64,000 nt of DNA from CAUPWF01 sp036656615 (GCA_036656615.1 JAVXHY010000006.1:20452-84451); one strand, 5' to 3'. Counted from the first letter of the stretch, positions 1-8,996 are shown. Notes: generated from the letters alone by a model not told the origin. Numbers and translations: made by a program.

Positions 1-2
1 TT

Positions 3-1829
3 ACAGCTTATGCAGAACGCTTATTGACAGATCTTGACAAATTAGATTGGCCAGATAAAGTAAAGAAGATGCAGTCAGACTGGATTGGTAAGAGTTATGG
101 TGCAGAGGTTGATTTTACGGTAGACGGTTCAGAGGATAAGATTACGGTATATACTACAAGACCGGATACTCTTTATGGTGCTACATTTATGGTTTTGGCA
201 CCGGAACATGAAATGGCCAAGGGGTTGGCAAATAGTGAAACCAAGGAAGCTGTAGAGGAGTATATCATGAAAGCTTCTATGCGCTCATCGGTAGATCGTT
301 TACAAGATAAAGAAAAGACAGGGGTATTTACTGGTAGTTATGCAGTGAATCCAATCAATGGTGCTTTAGTTCCTATTTGGTTATCGGATTATGTATTGGC
401 AGACTATGGGACGGGAGCAATTATGTGTGTGCCTGCACATGATGATCGAGACTTTGATTTTGCAACGAAATTTCAAATTCCAATTATTGAAGTAATTTCG
501 GAAGATGGAAGCTGTCATGATATGAAAGAAGCTTATACAGGCTCTGGATATATGGTTAATTCCGGAGAATGGACAGGTATGAATTCGGAAGAGATCAAAG
601 AAAAAGCACCATTTATTATGGAAGAACGTGGGATTGGAAAAGCAACCACGAATTATAAATTAAGAGACTGGGTATTCTCTCGTCAACGGTATTGGGGAGA
701 GCCTATTCCAATTATTCACTGTCCAAAGTGTGGAAATGTTCCGGTTCCAGAAGACCAGCTGCCACTTAGACTTCCGGAAGTTGAGACTTATGAACCTACC
801 GGAACAGGTGAATCTCCATTAGCAGGAATTGATGAATGGGTCAATACAAGCTGTCCGGTATGTGGAATGCCAGCAAAGCGAGAGACGAACACCATGCCTC
901 AATGGGCGGGCTCTTCTTGGTATTTCTTACGATATGTGGATAATCATAACTCGGAAGAGTTAGTATCCAAAGAAAAAGCAGCGGAAATGCTCCCAGTAGA
1001 TATGTATATTGGTGGAGTAGAACATGCAGTGCTTCATTTACTATACTCACGTTTCTATACCAAATTCTTGAATGATATTGGTGCAGTTGATTTTGATGAA
1101 CCATTTGTCAAATTATTTAATCAGGGAATGATTACCGGGAAGAATGGTAATAAAATGAGCAAATCCAAAGGGAATGTAGTATCGCCGGATGATCTGGTAA
1201 GGGATTATGGGTGTGATTCCCTAAGAATGTATGAGTTATTTGTTGGACCACCAGAATTGGATGCAGAATGGGATGATCGAGGAATAGATGGTGTATATCG
1301 CTTCTTAAATCGTCTGTGGAATCTGGTAGAAGATAGCAGAAAATCAAAGGTACCGGCATCCAAAGAAATGATTAAGTTACGAAATAAAATGGTGAAAGAT
1401 ATTACCACGCGTTTGGAAAGCTTTAGCTTAAATACAGTTATTTCTGGATTCATGGAATACAATAATAAGCTGATTGATATTGGGAAAAAAGCAGGTGGTG
1501 TGGATTTGGAGACCATTGGTAATATTGCCATATTATTAGCCCCATTTGCACCTCATATGGCAGAAGAAATTTGGCAGCAAATAGGTCATGATACTTCTGT
1601 TTTCAAAGCAAAATGGCCAACATATGATGAAGCTTTAATGAAAGATGATGAAATTGATATAGCAGTACAAATTAATGGAAAAACTAGAAATGTAATCACG
1701 GTGCCAGCAGATATTTCTAAAGAAGAAGTAATTGCAGCTGGAAAAGCAGCAGTAACAGAAAAATTAACCAAAACTATTGTAAAAGAAATTTATGTACCAG
1801 GCAGGATTGTTAATATTGTAATGAAATAA
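3..1829 (+). CDS. leuS: Leucyl-tRNA synthetase, 5'-truncated by window edge
   Basis: Charges tRNA-Leu with leucine in the cytosol (class I synthetase). The reading frame is open to the window edge from base 3, so the true start and the HIGH motif lie upstream; about 609 codons of a usual ~800 are present. Visible are the CP1 editing domain with the TTRPDT motif (near base 160) and a GTGAIM...AHDDRD block (near base 410), a zinc-ribbon-like CPKCG...CPVCG insert, and KMSKS at 1152-1166. The C-terminus carries the anticodon-binding and INGKTR-type end expected of bacterial LeuRS. A clear hairpin terminator follows. Identity is certain; only the N-terminus is missing. Confidence 0.98.
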   Translation, partial: TAYAERLLTDLDKLDWPDKVKKMQSDWIGKSYGAEVDFTVDGSEDKITVYTTRPDTLYGATFMVLAPEHEMAKGLANSETKEAVEEYIMKASMRSSVDRLQDKEKTGVFTGSYAVNPINGALVPIWLSDYVLADYGTGAIMCVPAHDDRDFDFATKFQIPIIEVISEDGSCHDMKEAYTGSGYMVNSGEWTGMNSEEIKEKAPFIMEERGIGKATTNYKLRDWVFSRQRYWGEPIPIIHCPKCGNVPVPEDQLPLRLPEVETYEPTGTGESPLAGIDEWVNTSCPVCGMPAKRETNTMPQWAGSSWYFLRYVDNHNSEELVSKEKAAEMLPVDMYIGGVEHAVLHLLYSRFYTKFLNDIGAVDFDEPFVKLFNQGMITGKNGNKMSKSKGNVVSPDDLVRDYGCDSLRMYELFVGPPELDAEWDDRGIDGVYRFLNRLWNLVEDSRKSKVPASKEMIKLRNKMVKDITTRLESFSLNTVISGFMEYNNKLIDIGKKAGGVDLETIGNIAILLAPFAPHMAEEIWQQIGHDTSVFKAKWPTYDEALMKDDEIDIAVQINGKTRNVITVPADISKEEVIAAGKAAVTEKLTKTIVKEIYVPGRIVNIVMK

Positions 1830-1853
1830 GATAGAAATAATTCTTATAAACTA

Positions 1854-1880
1854 TGGAGAAGAGCAATCTTCTCCATTTTG
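1854..1880 (+). terminator. Rho-independent terminator after leuS
   Basis: A perfect 9-bp stem (TGGAGAAGA / TCTTCTCCA) with a GCAA tetraloop is followed by TTTT. It lies 24 bases after the leuS stop and separates leuS from the aminopeptidase gene. Confidence 0.85.
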
Positions 1881-1933
1881 CTCGTTGTATAGATTGATTG
1901 AAGTTAACAGGTGAATTAGGAGGGAGAAATAAG

Positions 1934-3253
1934 ATGTATGAGAAAATAACGAAAGAGCTGATTTCATTTATTGAGAAAAGTCCCAGCTGTTATCACGTGA
2001 TTTATAATATGAAGGAAATGTTGATAAAGAAGGGATTTATGGAACTTATGGAAAGTGAAGCTTGGATTTTGAAACCGGGTGGAAACTACTTTGTTATACG
2101 TGGAGGGTCTTCTATTATAGCCTTTAAGATTCCTGAAAAGGAATACAAAGGATTCCAAATTATTGCTAGTCATAGTGATTTTCCTACTTTCAAAATCAAG
2201 GAACATGCAGAGATAGAGACCGAACATCAGTATACGAAGCTTAATGTAGAAAAATACGGGGGTGTACTTTGTGCCCCTTGGTTTGACAGACCACTATCGG
2301 TAGCAGGTAGAATCATGGTGAAAGAAGAAGGGAAAATCATTACTAAATTGATAGATGTGGATCGGGATTTGGTTCTTATTCCAAGTCTTGCCATTCATTT
2401 AAATCGCGAAGTAAATGACGGATATAAGTATAATCCACAAGTTGATATGCTTCCGCTATACGGGGGTGACGACGCAAAGGATACATTCTTAGAGCATATT
2501 GGGCAAGCTGGAAAAGTAGAAAGTAAGAATATTCTCAGTACGGATTTATTTCTATATAATCGAATGAAAGCATGTATTTGGGGTGCGAAAAAAGAATTTA
2601 TATCAAGTGCAAGATTGGATGATTTACAATGTGCGTTTGCTTCCTTGACTGGCTTTCTAAAGGAATCAAATGCAAAGAATATTGCAGTACATTGCGTGTT
2701 GGACAATGAAGAAGTAGGAAGTACCACGAAACAAGGCGCTGCATCCACATTCTTAAAGGATATATTACAACGAATCAATCGAGGGATGGGAAGAACGGAA
2801 GAAGCATACCATATGTCATTAGCCAAAAGCTTTATGCTCTCAGCAGATAATGCTCATGCGGTACATCCAAATCAGATGGACAAAGCAGATCCCACCAATC
2901 GACCTTATCTAAATGGTGGTGTTGTCATTAAATATAGTGCAAATCAAAAATATACTACAGATGCAGTATCAGCAGCAATTTTTAAAGATATTTGTACCCA
3001 TGCGAAGGTTCCTTGCCAATCATTCGCTAACCGTTCAGATATGCCGGGAGGATCTACACTTGGAAATATAGCTAATACTCAGGTGTCTATACATACGGTG
3101 GATATTGGGGCTCCCCAGCTTGCGATGCATTCACCTTATGAAACAAGTGGTATTAAGGATACCTATTATTTGACCAAGGCAGCAGAAGCATTCTTTCGGT
3201 CTGATATTAGTATAGAAGCGGAACAGTGTAGTGTTACTTATGAAAAATTATAG
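1934..3253 (+). CDS. apeB: M18 family metalloaminopeptidase
   Basis: Cytosolic dinuclear-metal aminopeptidase that removes N-terminal, typically acidic, residues from peptides. It has 439 residues, normal for M18. Family motifs are present: HSDFP (His80, metal ligand), DNEEVGS (Asp257, Glu259/260), SADNAHAVHPN, the GGSTLGNI block and a final metal-ligand region AMHSPYE (His399). The ATG at 1934 is chosen because TTAGGAGGGAG lies just upstream; the same frame also has a TTG at 1898 without a good site. The role is probably peptide recycling. Substrate preference cannot be read from sequence. Confidence 0.95.
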   Translation: MYEKITKELISFIEKSPSCYHVIYNMKEMLIKKGFMELMESEAWILKPGGNYFVIRGGSSIIAFKIPEKEYKGFQIIASHSDFPTFKIKEHAEIETEHQYTKLNVEKYGGVLCAPWFDRPLSVAGRIMVKEEGKIITKLIDVDRDLVLIPSLAIHLNREVNDGYKYNPQVDMLPLYGGDDAKDTFLEHIGQAGKVESKNILSTDLFLYNRMKACIWGAKKEFISSARLDDLQCAFASLTGFLKESNAKNIAVHCVLDNEEVGSTTKQGAASTFLKDILQRINRGMGRTEEAYHMSLAKSFMLSADNAHAVHPNQMDKADPTNRPYLNGGVVIKYSANQKYTTDAVSAAIFKDICTHAKVPCQSFANRSDMPGGSTLGNIANTQVSIHTVDIGAPQLAMHSPYETSGIKDTYYLTKAAEAFFRSDISIEAEQCSVTYEKL

Positions 3254-3358
3254 TTTTATCAAAAAGTGTATGCAAGAGAAAGAGGAATGTGTTATACTGA
3301 AACACATAGTCGAAAAAACAGCATGAGATGCAGTGAAGGGGAAAAGGAGAGTAGTGAT

Positions 3359-4645
3359 ATGGAAGGAAAAAAACCTGTTAAAGTAGCTTTATTGGGATTG
3401 GGTACAGTAGGTACCGGTGTATACAAATTATTGAATCTTCGTAAAGATGAGATGGTATACAAGATAGGAACCAATGTGGAATTGACAAAAATACTGGTGC
3501 ATCAAATAGATAAGCCCAGAGCGGGAATTGACCAGTCAATTCTAACCAATCAGTGGAAAGATATCATAGAAGATGAAGAAATTGATATTGTAATTGAGGT
3601 AATGGGTGGAATTGAACCTGCCAAAACGTACATATTAGAGGCTTTGAATTCGGGCAAAAATGTAGTGACAGCAAATAAAGATTTGATAGCAGAGTATGGG
3701 AAGGAATTATTGGATGCAGCTCAAAACAATGGAGTTGACTTTTTATTTGAAGCGTCAGTTGCAGGCGGAATACCGATTATTCGTCCATTGAAACAATGTC
3801 TTGCAGGAAATGAAATTACAGAAGTAGTAGGAATTGTTAATGGAACAACAAATTACATTCTTACAAAAATGGCAGAAGAAAAAATGGATTTTAAAGATGC
3901 ACTTGAAAAAGCTACAGAATTAGGATATGCAGAGTTGGATCCTACGGCTGATATAGAAGGATTGGATGCAGGGCGAAAAGTAGCAATTATGGCATCCATA
4001 GCATTTCATTCTAGAGTTGTGTTTGGAGATGTGTATACAGAAGGAATTACAAAAATAACAGCTAGGGATATGGAATATGCAAAAGAATTTGGCTGTGTTA
4101 TCAAGCTTCTAGGAGTGGCAAGAGACAGCAAAGAGGGAATGGAAATGGCTGTTTATCCTATGTTGATTGGAAAAGAACATCCTCTTGCTTCTGTAAGGGA
4201 CTCCTTTAATGCGGTATTTGTTCATGGGGATGCAGTAGGAGATACTATGTATTATGGCAGAGGTGCAGGTGAATTGCCTACAGCAAGTGCTATTGTAGGT
4301 GATGTGATAGATGTGGCAAGGGACTTGGAATATAACTGCAATGGCAGGATCAGCTGTTCTTGTTATATGAATAAGAAAATCAAAGAAATTGGTGAGATTG
4401 AGAATAAAAATTATCTTCGTATGCAGGTAGAAGATCATCCAGGTGTGCTATCGAATGTTGCAAGCATTTTGGCAAGGTATCAGGTTAGTATTGATAAAGT
4501 GACCCAAAAAAGACATTGTGAAGGAGAAGCGGAAATTGTAATTATAACAGATCGAGTTAGGGAGAAGGATTTTCAAAAGGCCATACAAGAATTGGAAGGG
4601 ATATCAATTATTCGAAAAGTCAGTAGTGTAATTCGGGTGTTTTAA
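3359..4645 (+). CDS. hom: Homoserine dehydrogenase
   Basis: Reduces aspartate semialdehyde to homoserine with NAD(P)H, the branch point to threonine and methionine. The 428 residues comprise an N-terminal Rossmann domain (GLGTVGTGVY near residue 12), the catalytic domain with the NGTTNYILT block and the ELDPTADIEGLDAGRK substrate-binding segment, and a C-terminal ACT domain (about residues 350-428) that normally carries feedback control by threonine. The ATG at 3359 follows AAAGGAGA; the longer frame from 3266 lacks a ribosome site. No thrB or thrC lies beside it, so it is a monocistronic-looking gene before the folate cluster. Confidence 0.97.
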   Translation: MEGKKPVKVALLGLGTVGTGVYKLLNLRKDEMVYKIGTNVELTKILVHQIDKPRAGIDQSILTNQWKDIIEDEEIDIVIEVMGGIEPAKTYILEALNSGKNVVTANKDLIAEYGKELLDAAQNNGVDFLFEASVAGGIPIIRPLKQCLAGNEITEVVGIVNGTTNYILTKMAEEKMDFKDALEKATELGYAELDPTADIEGLDAGRKVAIMASIAFHSRVVFGDVYTEGITKITARDMEYAKEFGCVIKLLGVARDSKEGMEMAVYPMLIGKEHPLASVRDSFNAVFVHGDAVGDTMYYGRGAGELPTASAIVGDVIDVARDLEYNCNGRISCSCYMNKKIKEIGEIENKNYLRMQVEDHPGVLSNVASILARYQVSIDKVTQKRHCEGEAEIVIITDRVREKDFQKAIQELEGISIIRKVSSVIRVF

Positions 4646-4646
4646 C

Positions 4647-4675
4647 TTGCACCGACCCTTGTTTTGTGATACAAT
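4647..4675 (+). promoter_or_regulatory. Promoter for the THF riboswitch-folT transcript
   Basis: TTGCAC (4647-4652) and TACAAT (4670-4675) are separated by 17 bases. It starts immediately after the hom stop codon, so the folate cluster has its own sigma-A type promoter. Confidence 0.8.
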
Positions 4676-4696
4676 TTTTTTGTAACAATACAGATT

Positions 4697-4816
4697 AAAG
4701 AGAGCAGAGTAGGAATATGTGCGTTAAGTGCCGATTGGACGGGGAGTTGCCAATGGGACGAAAAACATTAGTTTTTTATAATGTTTGCGGTACATGTTCT
4801 GCATCCCGCTGTTACG
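4697..4816 (+). ncRNA. Tetrahydrofolate (THF) riboswitch
   Basis: The leader of folT carries the conserved sequence blocks of the THF riboswitch class: an AGAGCAGAGTAG-type 5' block, GCGTTAAGTG near 4721, GGACGGGGAGTTG, GACGAAAA, and a 3' GCGGTACATG...GCATCCCGC segment ending near 4810. The gene directly downstream is a folate-family ECF transporter, the usual target of the class. Binding of reduced folate is known in this family to shut off expression. The assignment rests on recognised conserved blocks plus context. Confidence 0.93.
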
Positions 4817-4829
4817 CATAGAGATATGA

Positions 4830-4880
4830 AAATACCTTCTATGAGTAGCGTAGGACTACTTGCTAAGGAGGTATTTTTTT
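4830..4880 (+). promoter_or_regulatory. Riboswitch expression platform: terminator-like hairpin containing the folT ribosome site
   Basis: AAATACCTTCT (from about 4830) can pair with AGGAGGTATTT (about 4866-4876), followed by a run of T up to the GTG start. The right arm contains the AAGGAGG ribosome site, so the hairpin could act as a transcription terminator, as a translation block, or both. The inner loop has a second small GAGTAG/CTACT stem. Confidence 0.7.
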
Positions 4881-4881
4881 T

Positions 4882-5457
4882 GTGAAGAAATTGAAGCAAC
4901 AGTTTTTAGATTCCTGGCATGAATTAAAAAGCATTCGGACACTTGTAATTACGTCCATGCTAATGGCAATTGCAGTGGTACTTGGATTTTATACTCTGCA
5001 ATTATCAGAGTATCTTAAAATCGGATTTTCTTTTATTGCCAATGAACTGGTTGGCATGTTATTTGGCCCAGTTGTTGGCGGGCTAATGGCAGGAGGAGCC
5101 GATATCCTTAAATTTTTAGTAAAGCCAACAGGTCCGTTTTTCTTTGGATTTACTTTAAATGCAATATTAGCAGGAATTATTTATGGTATGTTTCTCTATA
5201 AGAGACCTATTAGCTTGAAACGTATTATTATGGCTAATGCCACTGTATCAGTACTTGTGAATATGCTTTTGGCAACTTACTATATTGCCATTCTTTATGG
5301 AACACCATTTATGGTGCTTTTCCCGGTAAGAGCATTTAAGCAACTCATTATGCTGCCAGTGGAAGTGATGCTTTATTATGTAACAGCAAAGGCATTGCAG
5401 AGAACAAATATACTTTCAGAGCTACGGGCAGAAAAGGCGAATTATAAGGAGCGATGA
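4882..5457 (+). CDS. folT: Folate-specific ECF transporter S component
   Basis: Membrane substrate-binding subunit of an energy-coupling-factor importer for folates; the shared EcfA/EcfA'/EcfT module must be encoded elsewhere. The 191 residues form about five to six hydrophobic segments starting near residue 20 and show the FolT-type IANELVGMLFGPVVGGLMAGGADIL region, with a positively charged tail. The start is GTG at 4882, after AAGGAGG and a T tract. Location directly after a THF riboswitch and before thyA and folA gives the folate assignment. It is followed after 3 bases by a MarR regulator. Confidence 0.92.
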   Translation: MKKLKQQFLDSWHELKSIRTLVITSMLMAIAVVLGFYTLQLSEYLKIGFSFIANELVGMLFGPVVGGLMAGGADILKFLVKPTGPFFFGFTLNAILAGIIYGMFLYKRPISLKRIIMANATVSVLVNMLLATYYIAILYGTPFMVLFPVRAFKQLIMLPVEVMLYYVTAKALQRTNILSELRAEKANYKER

Positions 5458-5460
5458 AGC

Positions 5461-5889
5461 ATGGAAGACAAAATATCGATTGGTTTGATGGTCAAAAGTA
5501 TCTATAATGTATATGAAAAAGATTTGAATCACAAATTAAGAACGATTGGGATTACAGCATCCCAATCGGCAGTTCTAAATTATTTATTATATACGAATAG
5601 AGAATTTGTGAACCAAAGAGATATTGAACATTATTTAAACCTTAGAAATCCTACCGTGACTGGACTTTTAAAACGACTGGATGAAAAAGGGTTTGTTTTG
5701 TGTGTGCCAAATATGCAGGACAAACGCTGCAAAAATGTGCATTTAACAGAAAAAGCATATGACATTCAAAAAAGGATGGAAGCAGACCGAAAGCAGCTAG
5801 ACAAGGTTCTTTTGCGAGGCATGACAAAAAAAGAAATGGAAGCTTTTCGGAAATCGTTAACGAAAGTATTTAATAATATAGCGGAGTAG
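5461..5889 (+). CDS. MarR family transcriptional regulator
   Basis: A 142-residue winged-helix DNA-binding protein of the MarR family. The central helix-turn-helix is visible (QRDIEHYLNLRNPTVTGLLKRL, about residues 56-78), followed by the wing with DKRCKNVHLT, and a long C-terminal helix for dimerisation. It is 3 bases after folT and 18 bases before thyA, so it is inside the folate operon and under the riboswitch. Its targets and ligand cannot be deduced; control of the folate genes or of drug efflux would both fit the family. Confidence 0.88.
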   Translation: MEDKISIGLMVKSIYNVYEKDLNHKLRTIGITASQSAVLNYLLYTNREFVNQRDIEHYLNLRNPTVTGLLKRLDEKGFVLCVPNMQDKRCKNVHLTEKAYDIQKRMEADRKQLDKVLLRGMTKKEMEAFRKSLTKVFNNIAE

Positions 5890-5907
5890 TTGATAGGAGG
5901 ATAAGAC

Positions 5908-6756
5908 ATGAGTTATGCGGATCAGGTATTTATAAATATGTGCCGGGATATTATTGACCATGGTGTCAGTACAGAGGGAGAAAAAGTAAGACCCAAATGG
6001 GAAGATGGAAGTGATGCTTATACGGTGAAGCAATTTGGTGTTGTTAATCGATATGATCTATCCAAAGAATTTCCCGCACTTACGCTTCGACGTACAGGGA
6101 TTAAGAGCTGTGTGGATGAATTGCTTTGGATTTGGCAGAAGAAATCCAACCATATTCAAGATTTAAATAGTCATATATGGGATAGCTGGGCGGATGAAGA
6201 AGGTTCTATTGGAAAAGCCTATGGATATCAAATGAGTGTGAAGCATGCTTATAAAGAAGGTTGTATGGATCAGGTGGATCGTGTCATTTATGATCTGAAG
6301 CACAATCCATATAGTAGACGTATTATGACGAATATCTATGTGCATCAGGATTTGGCTGAAATGAGATTATATCCCTGTGCTTATAGTATGACTTTTAATG
6401 TAACAAAGGAAAAAGGGAAAGAGGGTCTTGTTTTGAATGCAATTTTAAATCAGCGTTCACAGGATGTATTAGCGGCTAATAACTGGAATGTATGTCAGTA
6501 TGCAGTACTGATTCATATGTTGGCCCAAGTCTGTAATATGAGGGTGGGAGAGTTCGTCCATGTGATTGCAGATGCTCATATCTATGATAAACACATTCCA
6601 CTGATTGAAGAATTGATTTCTAGAAAACCATTTCCGGCACCTGTTTTTTGGCTGAATCCAGAAGTAAAAGATTTTTATCAATTTACACCAGATGATGTAC
6701 GGCTAGACCAATATGAAACCGGAGCACAGATAAAGAATATTCCAATTGCTATATAG
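5908..6756 (+). CDS. thyA: Thymidylate synthase (ThyA type, divergent active site)
   Basis: Methylates dUMP to dTMP using methylene-THF, giving dihydrofolate. The 282 residues include the substrate-binding SRR (NPYSRRIMTN), the catalytic Cys157 in YPCAYS, the QRSQD phosphate-binding block and DAHIYDKH near the end. Unlike the usual PCH active-site signature, the residue after the catalytic Cys is Ala, and the following Gln of the usual FYQ motif is Thr. AGGAGG precedes the ATG. The gene lies in a folate operon with folA, its natural recycling partner. Function is very likely retained because all other motifs are intact. Confidence 0.95.
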   Translation: MSYADQVFINMCRDIIDHGVSTEGEKVRPKWEDGSDAYTVKQFGVVNRYDLSKEFPALTLRRTGIKSCVDELLWIWQKKSNHIQDLNSHIWDSWADEEGSIGKAYGYQMSVKHAYKEGCMDQVDRVIYDLKHNPYSRRIMTNIYVHQDLAEMRLYPCAYSMTFNVTKEKGKEGLVLNAILNQRSQDVLAANNWNVCQYAVLIHMLAQVCNMRVGEFVHVIADAHIYDKHIPLIEELISRKPFPAPVFWLNPEVKDFYQFTPDDVRLDQYETGAQIKNIPIAI

Positions 6757-6768
6757 GAGGAATTAGAT

Positions 6769-7257
6769 ATGAACATGATTGTAGCTGTAGATAAGAATTG
6801 GGCTATTGGTAATAACAATAAGTTATTAGTCAGTATTCCAGCAGATATGAAGTTCTTTCGAGAGACAACGACAAAAAAGGTTGTTGTCATGGGTCGAAAG
6901 ACCTTAGAAAGCTTTCCAGGAGGACGTCCACTGAAGGACAGAATAAACGTGATATTGTCCACAGATAAAAATTATAAAGTAAAGGATGCTTTGGTGGTGC
7001 ATAGCTTAGATGAGCTGTTAGAGGAACTGAAAAATTATCCATCGGAAGACATATACGTCATAGGTGGGGAACGCATTTATCGCCTGTTGCTTCCTTATTG
7101 CCATGTGGTGCATGTGACGAAAATCGATCATGCATATCTGGCAGATACCTACTTTCCTGATTTGGATAAAGAAAAGGGATGGAAGCTTTCAGGCGAAAGC
7201 GAAGAGCAGACCTATTTTGATTTAGAATATTGCTTTTTACGTTATGAAAAGTTATAA
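6769..7257 (+). CDS. folA: Dihydrofolate reductase
   Basis: Reduces dihydrofolate to THF with NADPH, completing the cycle driven by ThyA. The 162 residues show the N-terminal MIVAVDKNWAIG strand, the acidic active-site residue in IPADMKFF (Asp about residue 26), the NADPH-binding VVMGRKTLESFP motif and the VIGGERIY glycine motif. AGGAGG lies just before the ATG and 12 bases separate it from thyA. Its last six bases overlap the end of the convergent ABC permease gene. Confidence 0.97.
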   Translation: MNMIVAVDKNWAIGNNNKLLVSIPADMKFFRETTTKKVVVMGRKTLESFPGGRPLKDRINVILSTDKNYKVKDALVVHSLDELLEELKNYPSEDIYVIGGERIYRLLLPYCHVVHVTKIDHAYLADTYFPDLDKEKGWKLSGESEEQTYFDLEYCFLRYEKL

Positions 7258-8052
7258 GGGTAAGTCCTTCTTGGTAAAGTGAATCGCTCCAATGATATAA
7301 AGCAGCAAACCAATTCCCCCAAGAATCAGATCATTTCTGAAGACACCACTTTTAGAAGAAATGATCTGTTCACCGGGAAATAAGGTGAATATGGTACCAT
7401 ATTTTAGGTTTTCCAAGTCACCACCCATATTTGCCATCATTTGAATGAGGTAGAAAATCATAGGAAGACCTGCACCTAGCACAAAGTACCCTTTCGACTG
7501 ATTAAAGATACAAGCTGCAAAAAAAGCAATACCACCCATTGCAAATGCAAATAAGAAACAGCTGATATTCAGCTGCATATATTTAGAAAGATCTAAGTCT
7601 CCCGGAAACATCATTTCGGCGCATAGATAGCTCAGAGCAGCAGTAGCACTTATTAGGAACAATATGGATAGGATAATGGAAAGCATTTGTGTCATGATGA
7701 TGGTACTCCTGGAATTAGGTGTGGACAACAGACAGACCATGGAGCCATTATCAATATATTTCATGACTAATTTATTGGTAATAATCACAACAAAGACCAA
7801 AGGAATGATTAACATAATAAATCCATACAAATACGTATGTACAAATTGAATGAGTGTCTTACAGGCACCTGTCATACCAACGGCTGCCATCATTTCAGGC
7901 AAGGCTTCCTGGTATCCGTTCAGCATGTCTGCCAAATCGGGATCGAACATATAAATAATCACGGAATTATACATCATTAAAATAGCCAGGAATATGATAC
8001 CAATTTTACAGCAGGAAAACATATTGCGTTTGAACAATGGGATTGAAATCAT
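7252..8052 (-). CDS. ABC-2 type transporter permease
   Basis: A 266-residue membrane protein with about six hydrophobic segments, preceded by a large extracytoplasmic loop after the first helix (residues about 35-70). It resembles ABC-2 permeases of exporters. It starts on a 4-base ATGA overlap with the upstream ATPase gene and has a GGAGGTGAT ribosome site inside that gene's end. The pair therefore forms one transporter. The substrate is unknown; peptide, drug or lipid export would be typical of two-gene systems of this type. Confidence 0.88.
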   Translation of the reverse strand: MISIPLFKRNMFSCCKIGIIFLAILMMYNSVIIYMFDPDLADMLNGYQEALPEMMAAVGMTGACKTLIQFVHTYLYGFIMLIIPLVFVVIITNKLVMKYIDNGSMVCLLSTPNSRSTIIMTQMLSIILSILFLISATAALSYLCAEMMFPGDLDLSKYMQLNISCFLFAFAMGGIAFFAACIFNQSKGYFVLGAGLPMIFYLIQMMANMGGDLENLKYGTIFTLFPGEQIISSKSGVFRNDLILGGIGLLLYIIGAIHFTKKDLPL

Positions 8053-8939
8053 GATTTATCACCTCCATAATAGCGTAAAAATATATCTTCAAGTGATTGA
8101 GAACTAATATTAAGATCTATGACGTCAAACGCAGTAAGGGCTTTCAAAAATTCATTTATATGATGGGGAACACTTACGGTGATACAGGTAGGCTCTTGAT
8201 GAATCACTTGGTATTTTGTTGTATTTGCAAAATGATCGGTTTGTTCTTTGGATGAAAAAGTTATCTTATAGTACTTTTGTTTTTGCTGTTTTAGTGTATC
8301 TATATTTTCGGTTGTAACAATATCGCCATTTTTGATAATGGCGGCCCGATCACAGGTTTTTTCGATTTCTTCGAAAATATGAGAAGACATAAAGATAGTC
8401 TTTTCTCTTTTCTTTTCGGCAAGTATTAATTCAATAAATCGATTTTGCATCAAAGGATCCAAACCACTTGTAGGTTCATCGAGAATAATTACCTGTGGAT
8501 CATTCATAAAAGCACAGATGATTCCGACTTTTTGTTTCATGCCTTTGGACATCTTTTTTATTTTACATTTGGGGTCTAATTCAAACATATCCATGAGCTC
8601 TTGTATTCTTCTTTTATCTTTTACACGCTTCATAGATGCGATAAAATCAATCATTTTTTTCCCACTCAAATCTTCTAGAAAGACAATTTCTCCGGCTAAG
8701 TATCCAAGATTATCTTGTATTTGAGATGCATCTTTATAGCAGTCAAAATCATAAATACTACAGTGCCCCTTTTTGGCTTTTATAAAGCCCATTAAATGTC
8801 GAATAGTGGTAGTTTTACCGGCACCATTTGGCCCTAAGAAGCCGAAGACTTCTCCGCGGGGGATAGCAATATTAACATCGAAAATCCCCTTATGGTGGCC
8901 GTAATCTCGCGTTAAATTTTGAATTTCAATCACATTCAT
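8049..8939 (-). CDS. ABC transporter ATP-binding protein
   Basis: A 296-residue ATPase with Walker A GPNGAGKTT near residue 36, signature MSKGMKQK, Walker B VIILDEPTSGLD and a switch His in SSHIFEE. The roughly 80-residue C-terminal extension after the nucleotide-binding domain is typical of ABC-2 exporters of the BcrA/CcmA kind. GGAGGGACAACTT precedes the ATG. It is first in a two-gene operon with the permease and faces away from the ilv genes. Confidence 0.93.
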   Translation of the reverse strand: MNVIEIQNLTRDYGHHKGIFDVNIAIPRGEVFGFLGPNGAGKTTTIRHLMGFIKAKKGHCSIYDFDCYKDASQIQDNLGYLAGEIVFLEDLSGKKMIDFIASMKRVKDKRRIQELMDMFELDPKCKIKKMSKGMKQKVGIICAFMNDPQVIILDEPTSGLDPLMQNRFIELILAEKKREKTIFMSSHIFEEIEKTCDRAAIIKNGDIVTTENIDTLKQQKQKYYKITFSSKEQTDHFANTTKYQVIHQEPTCITVSVPHHINEFLKALTAFDVIDLNISSQSLEDIFLRYYGGDKS

Positions 8940-8967
8940 AAGTTGTCCCTCCTTTTCTACTTGCCCT

Positions 8968-8996
8968 ATAATACTCTGATTCTATGCTTTTTTCAA
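8968..8996 (-). promoter_or_regulatory. Promoter of the ABC ATPase-permease operon
   Basis: On the minus strand TTGAAA (8996-8991) and TATTAT (8973-8968) are 17 bases apart, about 30 bases before the ATPase start. Confidence 0.7.

Noticed and set aside
2395..2826. 143-residue antisense frame in the aminopeptidase gene
   Set aside because: It mirrors a strongly conserved M18 coding region, has no ribosome site and no recognisable family.
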